Assembly: GCA_964563165.1 (NCBI GenBank)
Contig: CAZLWA010000005.1
Coordinates: forward strand, 62,001 to 126,000
Source of the DNA: CAZLWA01 sp964563165
GTDB taxonomy: Bacteria; CLD3; SB21
Reading direction: 5' to 3'
Length of the DNA stretch: 64,000 nt
How positions within the stretch are numbered: the first letter of the stretch is position 1; the number at the start of each line of letters is the position of its first letter. The notes below the pieces were generated by a model that was not told the origin of the DNA, ran no database searches, and was given only the letters and a program-made list of their open reading frames with translations. The translations under genes and the position numbers were made by a program. Below, piece by piece: positions 36,802 to 45,802 of this stretch.

Positions 36802-38898
36802 TTGATACAGGATTTCAAACGTATTCTTGTCACCAGCGCCTTGCCCTATGCTAACGGGCCCAGTCATATCGGACGATTGACCGGAGCCTACTTGCCGGCA
36901 GATATCTACGTACGTTATCAACGTCTCATGAAAAGGGATGTGCTGTATATCTGCGGCAGCGATGAGCACGGCGTTCCAATTACAATTCAAGCGGAAAAAG
37001 AAGGCGTTTCACCGCAGCAACTTGTGGATCGTTATCACGCAATGATCCAGGATGAATTTGCAAAGATGGGCATCAGTTTTGATCATTATTCACGCACCTC
37101 CAATGCCATTCATCATAAAACTTCTCAAGACTTTTTTCTCGATTTGCATCAAAAAGGCCTTTTGAAAAAAAAGCCTGAAATGCAGTGGTATGATGATCAG
37201 GCAAAAATGTTCTTGTCAGACCGGTACGTTGAAGGAACTTGCCCGATCTGCCAGAATCCGGAAGCGCGCGGTGATCAATGCGAACGGTGCGGCACATACC
37301 TCAATCAGATGCAGCTGCTCGATCCCAAGAGTAAAGTTACCGGATCGAAACCGGTGGCTAAAGAAACAACGCATTGGTATCTGCCGCTTGGCGATTTTCA
37401 ACCGGAACTGGAAAAGTGGATTGCAACAAAAACTCACTGGAAGGATAATGTAATTAATTATTGCCGGGGCTGGTTTAACCAGAAGTTGGCCGACCGTGCC
37501 ATCACACGCGATTTGGATTGGGGCGTGCCGCTTCCGCAGAGCGATCTCAAAGGAAATCCTATTGCAGGAACCCAAGGTAAGGTCATATATGTCTGGTTTG
37601 AGGCGGTACTGGGTTATATTTCATCTACCAAAGAGTGGGCGCAAAAAACAGGTCAACCCGGTAAATGGAAAGATTATTGGCAGCAGGAAGACACTAAACT
37701 CGTTCATTTCATAGGTAAGGATAATATCGTATTTCATGCCCTCATGTTTCCCGCTATCATCATGGCGTACAACAGAAACAAACAGGAAGGAAAATACGTT
37801 TTAGTCTCAGAAATTCCGGCGTGCGAATTTCTGAATTTCGAAGGAGCGAAACTTTCAACGAGTCGGGATTTTGCCGTTTGGGTGAAAGATTATTTGGAGA
37901 AATTTCCTCCCGATCCTCTGAGGTATACCCTCACGGCCAATTTGCCGGAGAACAAAGACTCCGAATTCACCTGGAAAGATTTTCAAGCTAAGAACAATAA
38001 CGAACTGGCCGATATCCTTGGAAACTTTGTTAATCGCAGTCTTTCATTTACGATTAAGAATTTCAATGGAAAAGTTCCGAAACCACACGCGTTCGCACCT
38101 ATGGATCTGGAAATGCTGGAAGAAATTAAGCGCGCGCAAAACGAGGTTGGAGAATGCATAGAACATTTCAAGTTTCGGGACGCGTGCCGTCGGTTCATGG
38201 ATTTAGCCCGCCATGCGAATAAATATTTCAATGACTCCGAACCGTGGAAGACGTTAAGATCAGATAAGCCGCAATGTGAAAATACGCTTTACGTCAGCGC
38301 ACAAGTGGTTCGGGCACTTGCCCTCATAATGCACCCGTTTCTTCCTTTCACATCCGAAAAAGTGTGGAAGATGCTTAATCTCCGCGGCTCCGTGGCCGAT
38401 CAAGACTGGAAGAATATTTCGGAAATACGTATCGAGGAAGGACATCCGTTAGGGCAGGTTGAAATTATATTTTCAAAGATAGAAAACGAAACCGTTCAAA
38501 AAGAAACGGATAGGTGGAATGAGACCGTAGAAAGGAAAACAGAAAATGAAGCCGTCGGCAAGCCGGCTTCGAAAGCCATGATAACCATCGACGATTTTTC
38601 AAAAATCGATCTGAGAACGGCTAAAGTTCTTCACGCCGAAAAGATCGAAGGGACGACCAAACTTTTGAAACTCCAGCTTGACCTTGGGTTCGAAAAACGT
38701 CAGGTGGTTTCCGGATTAGCTGAATATTATCAACCGGCGGATCTTATAGGCAAAGAGGTCATCGTGATATCCAATCTCAAACCGGCGACCATTCGCGGTG
38801 TGGAGTCTAACGGAATGGTTCTCACGGTAGGAGACGGAAAAAGTCTAAAAATATTAACCCCGGAAGGCACAATGCCCGCGGGCATTCGTGTGAGTTGA
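36802..38898 (+). CDS. metG: Methionyl-tRNA synthetase with C-terminal tRNA-binding domain
   Basis: The 698-residue class I enzyme charges tRNA-Met. The HIGH motif appears as SHIGR (21-25), the four-cysteine zinc knuckle lies in CPICQNPEARGDQCERC (about 147-163), and the KMSKS motif appears as KLSTS (350-354). The C-terminal 107 residues, from TIDDFSKIDLRTAKV, are the OB-fold that binds tRNA (EMAP/Arc1p type). The start is TTG at 36802, with a GGAG upstream. Its stop overlaps the frame of the histidine kinase gene, which starts 5 nt later. Confidence 0.96.
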   Translation: MIQDFKRILVTSALPYANGPSHIGRLTGAYLPADIYVRYQRLMKRDVLYICGSDEHGVPITIQAEKEGVSPQQLVDRYHAMIQDEFAKMGISFDHYSRTSNAIHHKTSQDFFLDLHQKGLLKKKPEMQWYDDQAKMFLSDRYVEGTCPICQNPEARGDQCERCGTYLNQMQLLDPKSKVTGSKPVAKETTHWYLPLGDFQPELEKWIATKTHWKDNVINYCRGWFNQKLADRAITRDLDWGVPLPQSDLKGNPIAGTQGKVIYVWFEAVLGYISSTKEWAQKTGQPGKWKDYWQQEDTKLVHFIGKDNIVFHALMFPAIIMAYNRNKQEGKYVLVSEIPACEFLNFEGAKLSTSRDFAVWVKDYLEKFPPDPLRYTLTANLPENKDSEFTWKDFQAKNNNELADILGNFVNRSLSFTIKNFNGKVPKPHAFAPMDLEMLEEIKRAQNEVGECIEHFKFRDACRRFMDLARHANKYFNDSEPWKTLRSDKPQCENTLYVSAQVVRALALIMHPFLPFTSEKVWKMLNLRGSVADQDWKNISEIRIEEGHPLGQVEIIFSKIENETVQKETDRWNETVERKTENEAVGKPASKAMITIDDFSKIDLRTAKVLHAEKIEGTTKLLKLQLDLGFEKRQVVSGLAEYYQPADLIGKEVIVISNLKPATIRGVESNGMVLTVGDGKSLKILTPEGTMPAGIRVS

Positions 38899-38903
38899 GA
38901 GAT

Positions 38904-40019
38904 ATGCAGAATGTCACCACAAAAATTCTGGTAGTCGAAGACGACTTTCAAAACCGCCAGCTTATTAATATCTATCTGCGCCAGGCGGAATATGACGTGA
39001 CCCTCAGTATCAACGGGGTTGATGCGCTGGATAAATTAAAGACCTTCACTCCCGATCTTATCGTGAGTGATATTTCAATGCCGTATATGGACGGATTTCA
39101 ATTGTATGACAAAGTCAAAGAGATTCCCGAGCTGCGTTCGATTCCTTTTATATTTCTTACGGCGCATTCCGATGCGGAAAAAAGACGGCACGGCAAAGAA
39201 ATCGGTTCGGACGATTTCTTGACCAAGCCGATAGAACAGGAAGATCTGATTGCCTCGATTCGCGGCAGACTGAAGCGCGTCAATGAAATCCGCTCAAGCG
39301 CTGAAACCCAGTTATTCAGTCAAATTGATCTGTTGAAACGTGAAATTCTGTCCACCATTACGCACGAAGTCAATACGCCGCTCTTCATCATCAAGCTAAC
39401 GGCCAATCTGCTTCTGGATGAATCCATGGAGTTCAAACCGCAAGAATTGCAGGAGCTGCTGCTCCGTATAAAACGAAGCGGTGAACGGCTGGATTCGTTG
39501 ATGAAAGATTTCTTGATCACCGTTCGCATTGCGGCAGGAGAGGCCCGACGGGAATACGGAGAGGCAAGCCAAGACGGCGATATTAATTTTGTCCTCCAGC
39601 ATCTTATGGGATTGTTTAAGAAACAGGCGTCAGCTAAGAACCTGACCTTGGAATCGGAGTTCGATCCGAATATCCCGGTCACAAGAATTCACGTCGACCA
39701 GGTGGCGGATATTTTCGAGCGAATTTTCAGCAACGCCCTAAAGTTCAATAAGGAGAATGGAAAAATCTATATTACGACTAAATTGGACTCCAAAAAGATC
39801 AGCGTAACTATCGAAGATACCGGCGTTGGTATCCCGGCCGATAAACTTCACAATGTTTTCAATAAATTTTTTCAGGTCAATCGTCCGGAGACGGAACAGC
39901 AGGGTGCGGGACTTGGACTTTCTATCGCAAAAGATCTGGCTAAGATCAATCACGGAGATATATTCGTCGAAAGCACGGAGGGCGTGGGCAGCAAATTCAT
40001 TATTGTTTTCTCAATTTGA
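38904..40019 (+). CDS. Receiver-histidine kinase hybrid protein
   Basis: The 371-residue protein has a response-regulator receiver domain (about 7-125; D56 is the phosphoacceptor, with DD13-14, T86 and K108), a HisKA helix with THEVNTPL (H154) and an HATPase domain with the N box in FERIFSNALKF, G1 in EDTGVGI and G2 in GAGLGLS. There is no membrane segment, so it is a soluble kinase whose receiver is at the N-terminus, like many phosphorelay hybrids. It follows metG by 5 nt with GAGA as a weak ribosome-binding site. No partner regulator is nearby. Confidence 0.9.
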   Translation: MQNVTTKILVVEDDFQNRQLINIYLRQAEYDVTLSINGVDALDKLKTFTPDLIVSDISMPYMDGFQLYDKVKEIPELRSIPFIFLTAHSDAEKRRHGKEIGSDDFLTKPIEQEDLIASIRGRLKRVNEIRSSAETQLFSQIDLLKREILSTITHEVNTPLFIIKLTANLLLDESMEFKPQELQELLLRIKRSGERLDSLMKDFLITVRIAAGEARREYGEASQDGDINFVLQHLMGLFKKQASAKNLTLESEFDPNIPVTRIHVDQVADIFERIFSNALKFNKENGKIYITTKLDSKKISVTIEDTGVGIPADKLHNVFNKFFQVNRPETEQQGAGLGLSIAKDLAKINHGDIFVESTEGVGSKFIIVFSI

Positions 40020-40038
40020 ACAATACATTTTCATCAAA

Positions 40039-40074
40039 AAATAAAGGGATTTAATCGCTTAAATCCCTTTATTT
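40039..40074. terminator. Bidirectional intrinsic terminator between kinase and dnaA
   Basis: A perfect 16-bp stem (40039-40054 and 40059-40074) with a TCGC loop lies between the convergent kinase and dnaA genes. Its AT-rich ends give T-tracts on both strands, so it can end transcription from either side. Confidence 0.9.
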
Positions 40075-40103
40075 ATTTCAAGAAGGTGAAAGGAAAAAAA
40101 TTA

Positions 40104-41564
40104 CTAATAACCCGCCAATTCTATTTTTCTCTTCATGGTTTCTATGTCATCTTTGACCTTGGGATTGGACGCTATGACTTCTTCCACAAGCCTGCAAGCA
40201 TAAATGACGGTGGAATGGTCGCGGCCTCCAAAATGCAGGCCGATAGTTTTTAGCGAGCTTCCCAATATTTCTTTTGTCAAAAACATGCAAATTTGCCTGG
40301 CTTCTACTATTTCTTTCTTACGCGTCTTTGCACGCAGCATGTCCTCGGGAATATTATAATAAGCCGCTACCGTTTTCTGAATCATATCGATGGATAAATT
40401 CTTCTTTTTGATGGCAATCGTATCTTTCAATACGGATTTGGCCAAATCCAAAGTTAATTCCGTGTTCGCTATAGAAGCATAGGCAAGAAGCTTTATCAGA
40501 GATCCTTCCAGCTCACGAATATTGGAAGTAATATTCATCGCAACAAATTCGCAAACTTCCTGAGGCAAGTAAACGCCGTCTTCCTCGCTTCGTTTTTGCA
40601 ATATCGCTATTCGCGTTTCCAAATCCGGCGGTTGAATATCCGTCACCAGCCCCCATTGAAATCTTGAAATCAATCGTTCTTCAACTTGTTTTAATTCCTT
40701 CGGAGGGCGGTCCGAAGTTAAAACAATTTGTTTTCCCATTTGGTGCAGCGTGTTAAAAGTATGAAAAAACTCTTCTTGTGTCTTGCCCTTATCGGCAAAA
40801 AACTGTATGTCATCAACCATCAGCACGTCGAAATTTCGATAGAGTTTGCTGAATTCATGAACTTTGTTGTTTCTGATTGAGCTGACAAAATCGTTAGTAA
40901 AATTTTCACTTGTGACATAGGCGATCTTGCTCTGCGGATAATGCGTTTTAACGTAATTTCCTATCGCCTGAATCAGGTGCGTTTTTCCTAATCCTGCTAC
41001 GCCGTAAATAACCAAGGGATTAAATGATGTTTTTCCCGGTTTTTCCGAAACCGCCAGGGCGGCTGCCTTGGCAAACTTGTTACCGTTTCCCTCAATAAAA
41101 TTGTCAAACGTGTATCGCGCGTTGAGAAAGGTCTCAAATTTGTCCTCGAAATTCTTCGTTTGAATGGAGGGTAATTCCGAAGCCAAAAACGAACTGTCGT
41201 TGAAGTTCTCCGAACCGTCTTTTATCACATAGGAAACTCCAAATTCTTCATTAACAATTCCGCGAAGGGCCGACTGGATGATCTCGTGATATCTCCCCTC
41301 TAGCCACTCAATAAAAAACTGATTGGGAATCTGAACGACTAATTTGCCGTTCTCAATCCCGACAGGTTCAATCGGGCTAATCCAAGTTCGATAGGAGGGT
41401 CCGGGAATCTGGCTCTTGATAATTTCACAACACTTCGTCCAAATCTCCTTATAACGCTGTGAATTCTCCTGCGGGGTTCTCTTCTCCTCCTCAATAACTT
41501 GCTCGTTGAGAAGGTTTCCGGAATAATTAAAATTAAAATTATTTTGGTTCTGCGGTTCTATCAT
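40104..41564 (-). CDS. dnaA: Chromosomal replication initiator DnaA
   Basis: The 486-residue protein is the origin-binding AAA+ initiator. Domain I (about 35-115) contains SYRTWISPI, domain III starts near 145 with NPLVIYGVAGLGKTHLIQAI (Walker A about 183-191) and VDDIQF (Walker B), and domain IV ends with the DnaA signature FGGRDHSTVIYA. It is divergent from rpmH, with the AT-rich gap between them. The gene downstream is not dnaN, which normally follows; here the kinase gene converges on it. Confidence 0.98.
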   Translation of the reverse strand: MIEPQNQNNFNFNYSGNLLNEQVIEEEKRTPQENSQRYKEIWTKCCEIIKSQIPGPSYRTWISPIEPVGIENGKLVVQIPNQFFIEWLEGRYHEIIQSALRGIVNEEFGVSYVIKDGSENFNDSSFLASELPSIQTKNFEDKFETFLNARYTFDNFIEGNGNKFAKAAALAVSEKPGKTSFNPLVIYGVAGLGKTHLIQAIGNYVKTHYPQSKIAYVTSENFTNDFVSSIRNNKVHEFSKLYRNFDVLMVDDIQFFADKGKTQEEFFHTFNTLHQMGKQIVLTSDRPPKELKQVEERLISRFQWGLVTDIQPPDLETRIAILQKRSEEDGVYLPQEVCEFVAMNITSNIRELEGSLIKLLAYASIANTELTLDLAKSVLKDTIAIKKKNLSIDMIQKTVAAYYNIPEDMLRAKTRKKEIVEARQICMFLTKEILGSSLKTIGLHFGGRDHSTVIYACRLVEEVIASNPKVKDDIETMKRKIELAGY

Positions 41565-42098
41565 TCACTTATTAACATTTTTGAGATGTTAATCTCATTT
41601 AAATAACTGAATTCAAAAAAAAACACCGTTTCAGTGAAAAAATTGGTGTAACTAATTGTTTTTATTTACTTAGGTCGACTGATGAATCTGCTAATTGTCT
41701 GTAATGCTCAATCGATAACTCTATATAATGTAGACAACCGGCCGCCAAATAAACACAAATTATAAACAATTAACAAATTATCAACATTAATTCGTCTGTC
41801 TGTGAGAACGAGAATAAATTTAGTAAACAACTTTCTATTGTCAAGGGGAATAAATTTGCTGATCGAAGTTTCAATTATTAGACTAATATTTTTAATTAAT
41901 TAGGAATCAACTTTTTGTGAATTTTGTTTTAATCTAGTCTCTTTCTTTTGGTCCTTGTTTCTCTATGTAGCCTAAGTGGTTAAAATACAACTGGTTTTGT
42001 GGATTTCAGACAAATCACAAATTATTTCTTGACTTTCGAAATGTTTTATCTTAAATTTGACCCCCTAAGGTGTTTATAATTAATAAAGAGGAGACGGA
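41565..42098. other. Likely replication origin (oriC) in the dnaA-rpmH gap
   Basis: This 534-bp AT-rich stretch lies between divergent dnaA and rpmH, the usual place of oriC. It contains near-matches to the DnaA box TTATCCACA: TTATCAACA (41778-41786), TTATAAACA (41760-41768), the reverse complement TGTTTATAA (42071-42079) and TGTGGATTT (41998-42006). Each differs from the consensus in one or two positions, and no cluster of perfect boxes is visible, so the assignment rests on gene order and composition. The rpmH promoter also lies in it. Confidence 0.55.
42029..42057 (+). promoter_or_regulatory. Predicted promoter of rpmH
   Basis: TTGACT (42029-42034) and TAAATT (42052-42057) are 17 bp apart. 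Transcription would begin near 42064, about 35 nt before the rpmH GTG. Confidence 0.6.
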
Positions 42099-42242
42099 GT
42101 GAAACGGACTTATCAACCGAGCAATCGAAAAAGAAAAAACAAGCACGGTTTCAGAGAGAGAATGAAGACGAAAGCCGGAAGAAGAGTTCTTGCCTCAAGA
42201 AGAGCCAAAGGAAGAAAAAAACTCACGGTCAGCAACGAATAA
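42099..42242 (+). CDS. rpmH: Ribosomal protein L34
   Basis: The 47-residue protein [15 protein letters not shown] and so on is the highly conserved, basic L34. It starts with GTG at 42099, with GAGGAGACGGA upstream. Conserved landmarks are the N-terminal [14 protein letters not shown] and the C-terminal [11 protein letters not shown]. It heads the yidD-yidC-mnmE-mnmG-rsmG block. The rnpA gene that normally follows is absent: only 76 bp lie before yidD. Confidence 0.98.
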   Translation: MKRTYQPSNRKRKNKHGFRERMKTKAGRRVLASRRAKGRKKLTVSNE

Positions 42243-42273
42243 ATATTTCTAAAATTTTTTTATCTTAAAAGTA

Positions 42274-42310
42274 AAGGCTTCTTTCAATGAGTTGTGTCGA
42301 AAGAAGCCTT
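42274..42310 (+). terminator. 12-bp hairpin between rpmH and yidD
   Basis: AAGGCTTCTTTC (42274-42285) and its exact complement GAAAGAAGCCTT (42299-42310) flank a 13-nt loop. Downstream is ATTAGTTT, which is a weak T-tract. It may be a partial terminator that sets rpmH apart from the following genes or an RNA-processing site. Confidence 0.5.
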
Positions 42311-42318
42311 ATTAGTTT

Positions 42319-42570
42319 ATGATGTGGTTCAAAGCAGTTTTAATTCTTGCAATAAGAATTTACCAAAATTCGATTTCATACATCCTGCCTCCTTCGTGCC
42401 GATTTTATCCCACGTGTTCTCACTACAGCATTGAAGCTTTGCAAACTCACGGAATCCTGCCGGGCAGCTGGCTTACGCTCAAACGCATTTTGAAATGTCA
42501 CCCTTTTCACGATGGCGGATACGATCCCGTTCCTCCTAACTGTCATCGGTGTAGTGAACATGACCTATAA
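42319..42570 (+). CDS. yidD: Membrane protein insertion efficiency factor YidD
   Basis: The 83-residue protein has the conserved [30 protein letters not shown] region with three cysteines, then [33 protein letters not shown]. An amphipathic N-terminal helix holds it at the inner membrane, where it helps YidC insert proteins. It starts at 42319 without a visible Shine-Dalgarno sequence and lies 29 bp before yidC. Confidence 0.95.
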   Translation: MMWFKAVLILAIRIYQNSISYILPPSCRFYPTCSHYSIEALQTHGILPGSWLTLKRILKCHPFHDGGYDPVPPNCHRCSEHDL

Positions 42571-42599
42571 GAACATTATTTTAAAGAGGAGATTCTAAC

Positions 42600-44342
42600 T
42601 TGGACAAGAGAAGTATATTAGCGATGATCTTAATTGCTTTCGTCATCATCTTATGGCCGTTCTATACAAAATTACTGATACCAGATCAGCCCAATGATAA
42701 CCAAAGCAGACAGGCGGATTCTGTTTTAACAAGAAGCGATACTTCAAATATTCAAGTTCAAAAAGAGAAAAAATCTTCAGATAAAACTCCGGCCAAAATG
42801 CCGGCCGCTCTCAAGCCGGATACGCTGAATAAAAACAATCTCTGGACCAATGACCGCGAAAAGACGATAACGATAAAATCCGATTTATTTTCTGCCAAGA
42901 TCTCAAATCGCGGCGGCGGCTTATTAAAAAAATGGAGTTTGAAAAAATATAAAAATAACTACAACGAGGATGTAAATTTCATAGATCCTTCAAAGAACAT
43001 CGACCTCAGTTTCATTTATCACAATGAAACGATCCATTTGAGCGATGCGGTGTTTACATGTTCTTCTTCTGATTCTGCGGTTGATCTTGAAAAAGAAAAA
43101 AAGTGGAGCGTATCGTATGCTCTCGTTTTCGATAAAAACAAATCTATTCTTCAGACCTACACTTTCTATAAGGACGCCTATCATTTTGATCTTGAAGTCG
43201 AGTTTAAAAATTTTGGCGATGAAATTCTGAACACGGAATATCAATTGCAATGGACCGGCGGTTTCGTTCCAACCGAAAAAGATGAGGTTGGGGACTTAAC
43301 CTATTTCAAAGCCTATTCATTACTTGGGGACGAGAAAGAAGAATTTGATGTCCAGGATAAAGCCAGCGACGAGGCTTCATTTAGCGGGTTAACGAAGTGG
43401 GTTGCCTCACGAACAAAGTATTTTGTTCTTTACATGATACCTCAGGAAAAAGACGGGATTGGATGTAAATTCAGCGCACAAACTGTTGCTGCCGGGGGCG
43501 CCACAACGCAAAAGAAAAATGCAATTTCATTAAGCATGAAATTTGAACCCGACAAGAAGGATTCGTTCAAAATATATCTCGGACCTATCGAATTCTCAAT
43601 ATTAAACCAGTACAACGAGAATCTCACGGTCATCATGGAGTGGGGATGGGCTATCATGCGGCCACTCACAAAAGCGATTTTATACACATTTAATTTCTTA
43701 TATGGAATCATCCCGAATTATGGTTGGGTCATCATTATTTTCTCTGTGATCGTGAAGATCATTCTGTATCCGTTGACCCACAAAAGCTATGTTGGCATGC
43801 AGAAAATGAAAGAAGTCATGCCGCGTCAGAAAGAGATACAAAAGAAATTCAAAGATAATCCTGCAAAAATGCAGCAGGAAATGATGAAACTTTATAAAGA
43901 AATCGGATATAATCCTCTTTCCGGCTGTCTGCCGATGGTGATTCAAATGCCGATACTATTTCCGATTTATCAGGTGTTTAATGAGTCTATTGATCTAAGG
44001 CAAGCTCCGTTCTTTGGTTGGATTCATGACCTTTCATTACCGGATACTGTTGCCATTTTGCACACCGGCCTGCCGTTTATCGGTGATTTCAGCGTGAATC
44101 CATTGCCGATTGTCATGACCATACTGACCTTTGTGCAACAAAAAGTTGCTCCCATGACTCCGCCGGTTAATGACTCCGATCCTGCTCAGAAATTTAATCA
44201 GAAATTCATGATGTACGGTATGCCAATCATGTTTTTCTTCTTGTTCAATAATTTTTCTTCAGGTTTGGTTCTGTATTGGACACTATTTAATGTCTTGACC
44301 ATGGGGCAACAATACCTGATGTCAAAACATCTAATTAAATAG
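42600..44342 (+). CDS. yidC: Membrane protein insertase YidC
   Basis: The 580-residue protein has an N-terminal span (residues 6-26), a periplasmic domain (about 70-340) and the conserved C-terminal Oxa1/Alb3 domain from about 360 with five spans, including YKEIGYNPLSGCLPMVIQMPILFPIYQ and FFLFNNFSSGLVLYW. It inserts and folds inner-membrane proteins. The start is TTG at 42600, with GAGGAG 7 nt upstream. The Jag/KhpB gene that often follows yidC is absent; mnmE comes after only 3 bp. Confidence 0.97.
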   Translation: MDKRSILAMILIAFVIILWPFYTKLLIPDQPNDNQSRQADSVLTRSDTSNIQVQKEKKSSDKTPAKMPAALKPDTLNKNNLWTNDREKTITIKSDLFSAKISNRGGGLLKKWSLKKYKNNYNEDVNFIDPSKNIDLSFIYHNETIHLSDAVFTCSSSDSAVDLEKEKKWSVSYALVFDKNKSILQTYTFYKDAYHFDLEVEFKNFGDEILNTEYQLQWTGGFVPTEKDEVGDLTYFKAYSLLGDEKEEFDVQDKASDEASFSGLTKWVASRTKYFVLYMIPQEKDGIGCKFSAQTVAAGGATTQKKNAISLSMKFEPDKKDSFKIYLGPIEFSILNQYNENLTVIMEWGWAIMRPLTKAILYTFNFLYGIIPNYGWVIIIFSVIVKIILYPLTHKSYVGMQKMKEVMPRQKEIQKKFKDNPAKMQQEMMKLYKEIGYNPLSGCLPMVIQMPILFPIYQVFNESIDLRQAPFFGWIHDLSLPDTVAILHTGLPFIGDFSVNPLPIVMTILTFVQQKVAPMTPPVNDSDPAQKFNQKFMMYGMPIMFFFLFNNFSSGLVLYWTLFNVLTMGQQYLMSKHLIK

Positions 44343-44345
44343 ACC

Positions 44346-45734
44346 ATGTTTTTGGATGAAACCATTGCCGCCATATCTACACCTGTCGGTATAGGGGGGA
44401 TCAGCATAATCAGAGTTTCGGGTAAAGATGCGCTTAAGATAGCTGATCGGTGTTTTTCAGGCAGGGAAAATGTCTTTGAGATTAAGTCTCACACCACGAA
44501 TTATGGTGCGTTTATTGACCCTGAGACGAAGGAGACAATTGATCGAGTGCTGCTCAATGTAATGCGCGAGCCGAAATCGTACACCGGGTTGGACACTGTG
44601 GAAGTTAACTGCCACGGAGGTGTCTTAAATACGAGAAGAATTCTTGAGACCATAATACATCACGGGGCCCGATTAGCCGAACCCGGCGAATTTACAAAAA
44701 TGGCCTTTCTAAACGGAAAACTGGACCTTTCTCAGGTCGAAGCAGTGTCCGATCTAATTCATGCAAAGACTGAGGGTGCAAGAAGATCCTCCGTATTTCA
44801 ATTCATGGGAAACCTATCCAATGAAGTTCAAAAACTGCGAACTCAGCTGCTCCAAGTGTGTTCCTTATTGGAACTCGACCTCGATTTCTCGGAAGAGAAT
44901 ATGCTCAACATTGATCCTGAAGAGATCTCGGAAAAAATTACAATGGTTGAAAAGCAAATTCAAAAACTGCTTTCTACTTACGACACGGGCCACTTGATCA
45001 GACACGGCGCGAGAGTTGCAATACTTGGAAAAACAAATGTGGGAAAATCCAGCTTGCTAAATGCTCTCATCATGAAAAGCAGGGCAATTGTAAGCGACAT
45101 ACCCGGAACTACGAGAGACTACATTGAAGAAGCTATTGACATAGGTGGAATTCCATTTACCTTCATCGATACGGCCGGTCTAAGAGAAACTGAAGACCAA
45201 ATAGAGAGAATTGGAATCGATACAACCCGCCAGCAGGTTGAGACCAGTGATTTGATTATTTGCTTAATGGACTCTTCCGAACCGTTTGATGAAAATGACA
45301 AGAAAATCGTTTTTTTTGTGAAGCAACTCAGGACCGAAGACCCGCTTAGAAAAGTCGTATTTGTAAGTAACAAAACCGATATCCAGCTTCTTGAAGACGA
45401 TTACATTAGAGATTTCATGAATGAAAACTTCATCAAAATATCTGCAATTTCCAATCAAGGGATAGATGAATTGAAGAATCATATCAAGAGCCTGTTCGAA
45501 AGTAATGTGTCTTTTGACTATCCAATGATATCACGGTTACGACACAAAACAGCTTTGGAAAACAGCCTTGGAAGCCTGAATGATGCAACAGCGGCTTTGA
45601 ATCAAAAATTGTCGTTTGAGTTTGTAGCGTTGGACATTAGAAAATCAATACGCTCTTTATCCGAGATCCTGGGCGAAATTACAAGCAATGATGTTTTGGA
45701 TAATATATTCTCGAGTTTTTGCATAGGAAAATGA
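44346..45734 (+). CDS. mnmE: tRNA modification GTPase MnmE
   Basis: The 462-residue protein, together with MnmG, makes the cmnm5 modification of U34 in tRNAs. The N-terminal tetrahydrofolate-binding domain (about 1-118) begins MFLDETIAAISTPVGIGGISIIRVSG. The GTPase domain has the P-loop GKTNVGKSS (228-236), the DTAG motif in FIDTAGLRE and SNKTD. The protein ends with the invariant C-IGK. It starts 3 bp after yidC and ends 1 bp before the first parS-like palindrome. Confidence 0.98.
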   Translation: MFLDETIAAISTPVGIGGISIIRVSGKDALKIADRCFSGRENVFEIKSHTTNYGAFIDPETKETIDRVLLNVMREPKSYTGLDTVEVNCHGGVLNTRRILETIIHHGARLAEPGEFTKMAFLNGKLDLSQVEAVSDLIHAKTEGARRSSVFQFMGNLSNEVQKLRTQLLQVCSLLELDLDFSEENMLNIDPEEISEKITMVEKQIQKLLSTYDTGHLIRHGARVAILGKTNVGKSSLLNALIMKSRAIVSDIPGTTRDYIEEAIDIGGIPFTFIDTAGLRETEDQIERIGIDTTRQQVETSDLIICLMDSSEPFDENDKKIVFFVKQLRTEDPLRKVVFVSNKTDIQLLEDDYIRDFMNENFIKISAISNQGIDELKNHIKSLFESNVSFDYPMISRLRHKTALENSLGSLNDATAALNQKLSFEFVALDIRKSIRSLSEILGEITSNDVLDNIFSSFCIGK

Positions 45735-45750
45735 CGTTCCACGTGGAACA
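45735..45750. promoter_or_regulatory. parS-like site, upstream copy
   Basis: CGTTCCACGTGGAACA is a near-perfect palindrome around CACGTG and differs from the parS consensus TGTTTCACGTGAAACA at the first base and in one symmetric pair. It begins immediately after the mnmE stop codon. The centre lies 39 bp before that of the second copy. Confidence 0.75.
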
Positions 45751-45773
45751 TTCTGCCTGCTTATTGGTTTTTA

Positions 45774-45789
45774 TGTTTCACGTGAAACA
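45774..45789. promoter_or_regulatory. parS site (consensus ParB binding site)
   Basis: TGTTTCACGTGAAACA is the exact parS consensus bound by ParB/Spo0J to load the partition complex near the origin. It lies 14 bp before the mnmG start and a few kb from dnaA, as expected for the centromere. No parA or parB gene is in the window. Confidence 0.93.
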
Positions 45790-45802
45790 TTGAGGTTATT
45801 TC

